In this document: in pieces, positions 23,262 through 25,531 of the stretch
Position numbering within the stretch: position 1 is the stretch's first letter
Layout of the letters: each line of letters opens with the position of its first letter
NCBI GenBank assembly: GCA_021298235.1
Contig: JAJTDX010000009.1
Location: 39,952 to 65,482 of the forward strand
Source of the DNA: Cryomorphaceae bacterium
GTDB taxonomy: Bacteria; Bacteroidota; Bacteroidia; Flavobacteriales; Crocinitomicaceae
Reading direction: 5' to 3'
DNA length: 25,531 bases
Translations under genes and position numbers: made by a program
The notes under the pieces: model-generated
Told to the model about the DNA's origin: nothing
Databases searched by the model: none
The model's input: only the letters and a program-made list of their open reading frames with translations

Positions 23262-23945
23262 TCACTCGTTACTCAAAAAATTCAGTACCCTTTTAAATTC
23301 CTCTTGTACCTCTGCCTTTACAATAATGATTTCATCACTAAACGGATTCTTAAACTCAAGTTCACTCGCGTGTAACAGCATCGTATTCATCTGCCACTTT
23401 TCGAGAAAAAGTTTGTTCTGCTTGTTACAGCCATATGGTCGATCGCCGATGATGGGATGAAAAATATGAGCGAAATGCTTTCGGATCTGATGCATTCTTC
23501 CTGTTTCAGGGGTAACTTCCAACAAGGAATAGCGGGAGGTTTCAAATTTCCCCAATGGAAGCGGTATTTCAAAGTATTGAAGCGTTCTGTAGTGCGTGAT
23601 AGCTTCTTGAATCTTATCATTTTCGGTGGTGAACGGATAATCGATCGTTCCGTTTTCAGGAGTAAATCCTCTTACTATGGCCAAGTATTTCTTGGTGACT
23701 TCCTTGTTCATAAAAGCTTGCTGAAGTTGACTGTTGCTCGCCTCATCTTTAGCAAATAGCAATACACCGCTCGTCTTTCGGTCAAGGCGATGGACCGGAT
23801 AGACCTTCTGACCTATTTGATTCCTCAAGATCTGTACAGCAAATTCACTCGCATCGGCTGCAATTGCGGACCGATGTACCAACAAACCATGTGGTTTATT
23901 AATCGCAATTAGGTGGTCGTCTTGATATAGAATCTGTAGGGGCAA
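23262..23945 (-). CDS. truC: tRNA pseudouridine(65) synthase TruC
   Basis: RluA-family pseudouridine synthase of 227 residues, best matched to TruC, which modifies U65 in some tRNAs. The N-terminus QILYQDDHLIAINKPHGLLVHRS aligns with the start of known TruC proteins, so the TTG at 23945 is accepted as start codon although rare. HRLDRKTSGVLLFA carries the catalytic Asp (55), and TPETGRMHQIRKHFAHI is the later RluA motif. The TruC-like VYPVHRLDR and IGDRPYG segments are present. A TAATTTG lies across the start codon, so the promoter position here is unclear. It is on the minus strand between the O-methyltransferase and the T9SS-tailed protein. Confidence 0.92.
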   Translation of the reverse strand: MPLQILYQDDHLIAINKPHGLLVHRSAIAADASEFAVQILRNQIGQKVYPVHRLDRKTSGVLLFAKDEASNSQLQQAFMNKEVTKKYLAIVRGFTPENGTIDYPFTTENDKIQEAITHYRTLQYFEIPLPLGKFETSRYSLLEVTPETGRMHQIRKHFAHIFHPIIGDRPYGCNKQNKLFLEKWQMNTMLLHASELEFKNPFSDEIIIVKAEVQEEFKRVLNFLSNE

Positions 23946-23999
23946 ATTACGAAATAAAGAAATTTAAACAATTACAAATTGTGAATCCCGAATTTTAAA

Positions 24000-24641
24000 T
24001 TATCGTTTCCTCGCCACCATCAAACCATCGCGAATGGGAAGTAAGACCTCTTGAACACGCGGATCTTCATGTACCATTCGGTTGTAATCCATAATCACTT
24101 TTGTTTCACGATCCAAAGAATCATAATTCTCCAGCACCTTGCCGGACCAAAGCACATTGTCAGCAACAATGTAGCCCCCCTTCTTCACCTTATCGAACAC
24201 CAAATTGTAATAATTACAGTAATTCTTCTTGTCGGCATCGATGAAAACGATATCAAATTGTTCGTCGAGTTGAGGGATGAGTTGTGTCGCATCGCCAATT
24301 CGGTAATCAATCTTTTCCTCCATTCCTGCTTTTGAAATGTACTCCTTGACCAGTTCCTCCAATTCTTCATTCACATCGATCGTAATCACTATCCCCCCTT
24401 CCGCGAGACCTTCCGCAAAACATAGAGCTGAGTAACCAGTATAGGTTCCTATTTCCAACACACGCATAGGACGGATCATGTGAGAGAGCATACTCAGCAC
24501 CCTTCCCTGAAGATGTCCACTTAACATGCGGGGCTGTAAGACGGAAAGGTGTGTTTTACGATTTAGATCACGTAGAACTTCAGGCTCGTTCTCCGAATGT
24601 GCGCATACGTACTGATCCAATTCAGCGGATATAAATTCCAT
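24000..24641 (-). CDS. Class I SAM-dependent O-methyltransferase (caffeoyl-CoA OMT-like)
   Basis: Bacterial O-methyltransferase of the COMT/CCoAOMT-like family, 213 residues from the ATG at 24641. The SAM-binding motif I is VLEIGTYTGYSAL (61-73). VITIDVNEE supplies the acidic residue after strand two, FDIVFIDADKKNYCNYY (129-145) carries the metal-binding Asp, and GGYIVADNVLWSGKV supplies DN near 161-162. The motifs match enzymes that methylate catechols or similar small molecules with a divalent metal; the substrate here is unknown. A longer frame to 24740 (starting MFQLNQRP) is less likely because homology begins at MEFISAELDQY. It diverges from the partial gene at the right edge. Confidence 0.9.
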   Translation of the reverse strand: MEFISAELDQYVCAHSENEPEVLRDLNRKTHLSVLQPRMLSGHLQGRVLSMLSHMIRPMRVLEIGTYTGYSALCFAEGLAEGGIVITIDVNEELEELVKEYISKAGMEEKIDYRIGDATQLIPQLDEQFDIVFIDADKKNYCNYYNLVFDKVKKGGYIVADNVLWSGKVLENYDSLDRETKVIMDYNRMVHEDPRVQEVLLPIRDGLMVARKR

Positions 24642-24731
24642 GTCAACATTTATTTTTACAAAGATGAGAATTGATTCAAAACAATTTCGTTCCTTTAAGT
24701 CATTATTGGAAATGACAGGACGTTGATTCAA

Positions 24732-25531
24732 TTGAAACATTTTACGAATTTAAGATCACTTATCCTCATCTCAGCTTTATTATTGACTGTATCCGGAAGA
24801 TCACAGTCATTGACAATCAAAGGATATATTCTTAACGAAAATAATATACCTGTCTCAGAAGCTGCAGTTTTCGTTAACCAGAAATTAATTTTCCAAAAAA
24901 CAAATGACAACGGTTTTTTTAATGCTACCGTGCAGAGAAATGACACAATCACTGTGCGCAAAGGCAAAGTCCGCGATCAGTTCATTGCAAACGATGAATT
25001 AGCCGCAGATACGCTCATTGTTTTCTTTCAATTAATCAACCAACCTGTAGTTCTCGAAGAAATTAAACTAAATGGAAGCCGGGTTAAAAAAATCGACGGA
25101 GAAGTGAATGAGCAGCTCCTAGACTATTATATCTTTCCTGATGCCAGTTACATCACCTTAAAATCCTGTCAAAAAGAGTATTTTCTGGATGTAAATGAGG
25201 TCAATTCTCAAAAAAAACGCTTTAAGCTTGACTTCAGGCCGGAGCATCTTTCAGTAGATTGCAAAGGAAACTTTCTCATACATGGCATGGATACCATCTA
25301 CGAGACATGGGTAGACGAAAGCCTTCATTATGCCAACAGAATACCCAAATGGAATTATGAAGGCAACATTAAAAATCTGATTTATTGCGGAGATACCTTG
25401 TTCATGGATGAAAATCACGGTTATCTAAACCGGAAATATACCTTAAACTATTACGATAAAGACACCGCTTACAACGTGTATTCCTCTTTCGATACGCTTG
25501 GATACTATAGCATCTATGAACAAATCAGTTT
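24732..25531 (+). CDS. Partial exported protein with carboxypeptidase-regulatory-like domain
   Basis: Open reading frame that runs off the right end of the window. The first 266 codons are visible; the C-terminus is missing. No ATG is in frame near the start, so the TTG at 24732 (or the TTG at 24723) is taken. Either leads into a signal peptide with the hydrophobic core SLILISALLLTVSG and a cleavage site after GRSQ. Next comes SLTIKGYILNENNIPVSEAAVFVN with NDNGFF, the beta-sandwich pattern of carboxypeptidase-regulatory-like (CarboxypepD_reg) domains. The following sequence, which includes LEEIKLNG, LDVNEVNSQKKRFKLDF and LSVDCKGNFLIHG, is uncharacterised and could be a beta-propeller. Cell envelope localisation is inferred. 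Confidence 0.75.
   Translation, partial: MKHFTNLRSLILISALLLTVSGRSQSLTIKGYILNENNIPVSEAAVFVNQKLIFQKTNDNGFFNATVQRNDTITVRKGKVRDQFIANDELAADTLIVFFQLINQPVVLEEIKLNGSRVKKIDGEVNEQLLDYYIFPDASYITLKSCQKEYFLDVNEVNSQKKRFKLDFRPEHLSVDCKGNFLIHGMDTIYETWVDESLHYANRIPKWNYEGNIKNLIYCGDTLFMDENHGYLNRKYTLNYYDKDTAYNVYSSFDTLGYYSIYEQIS

Overview
The window looks like a chromosomal segment of a Bacteroidota bacterium, most likely order Flavobacteriales. The main evidence is a C-terminal type IX secretion (T9SS) sorting domain, a DUF5916 outer-membrane protein, a collagen-like surface protein with the 'GFLPPRM' tail module common in that phylum, almost no Shine-Dalgarno sequences, and TAnnTTTG promoter boxes (the Bacteroidota -7 consensus). 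The DNA is AT-rich and densely coding. No gene-free stretch reaches 300 bases. I saw no rRNA, tRNA, CRISPR array, transposase or phage gene.

Left part (1-8.4 kb). A minus-strand hotdog thioesterase diverges from a tight plus-strand run: a YdcF-like DUF218 membrane protein, an AlkB-like dioxygenase (starts overlapping by TGATG) and an acetyl-CoA hydrolase/CoA-transferase. A DUF5916 protein with a CBM9-like domain follows and meets, tail to tail, a two-gene minus operon of a phasin-like coiled-coil protein and an AarF/UbiB kinase-like protein. A CBS-domain gene diverges from that operon across a perfect 20-bp palindrome. It runs into the 3' end of an apparently truncated flavoprotein gene.

Middle part (8.3-14.8 kb, minus strand). 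Two paralogous FemAB/GNAT-like acyltransferases precede a membrane-bound CapD/FlaA1-type nucleotide-sugar dehydratase. The dehydratase is coupled to a YbgC-like thioesterase, an exported MORN/YwqK-repeat protein and the HI0933-type flavoprotein. The sugar dehydratase and acyltransferases suggest surface polysaccharide synthesis or modification.

Right part (14.8-25.5 kb). A CYTH phosphatase, a SOUL heme-binding-like protein, a small conserved unknown, a lipoprotein, an L-threonine aldolase and a TauE/SafE permease are housekeeping or accessory genes. A two-gene surface module follows: a short T9SS-tailed protein and a 1210-residue collagen/Ig-repeat protein. Upstream of it lie TruC (tRNA pseudouridine synthase) and an O-methyltransferase. 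A 3'-truncated exported protein with a carboxypeptidase-regulatory-like domain runs off the right edge.

The most notable general signal is that several gene starts have a TAnnTTTG-type box ending 0-5 bases before the start codon, which suggests leaderless or nearly leaderless transcripts. I did not find a convincing new multi-gene defence or metabolic system. The best candidates for follow-up are the leaderless-promoter pattern, the CBS/flavoprotein deletion junction, the surface-protein pair and the paired acyltransferases.
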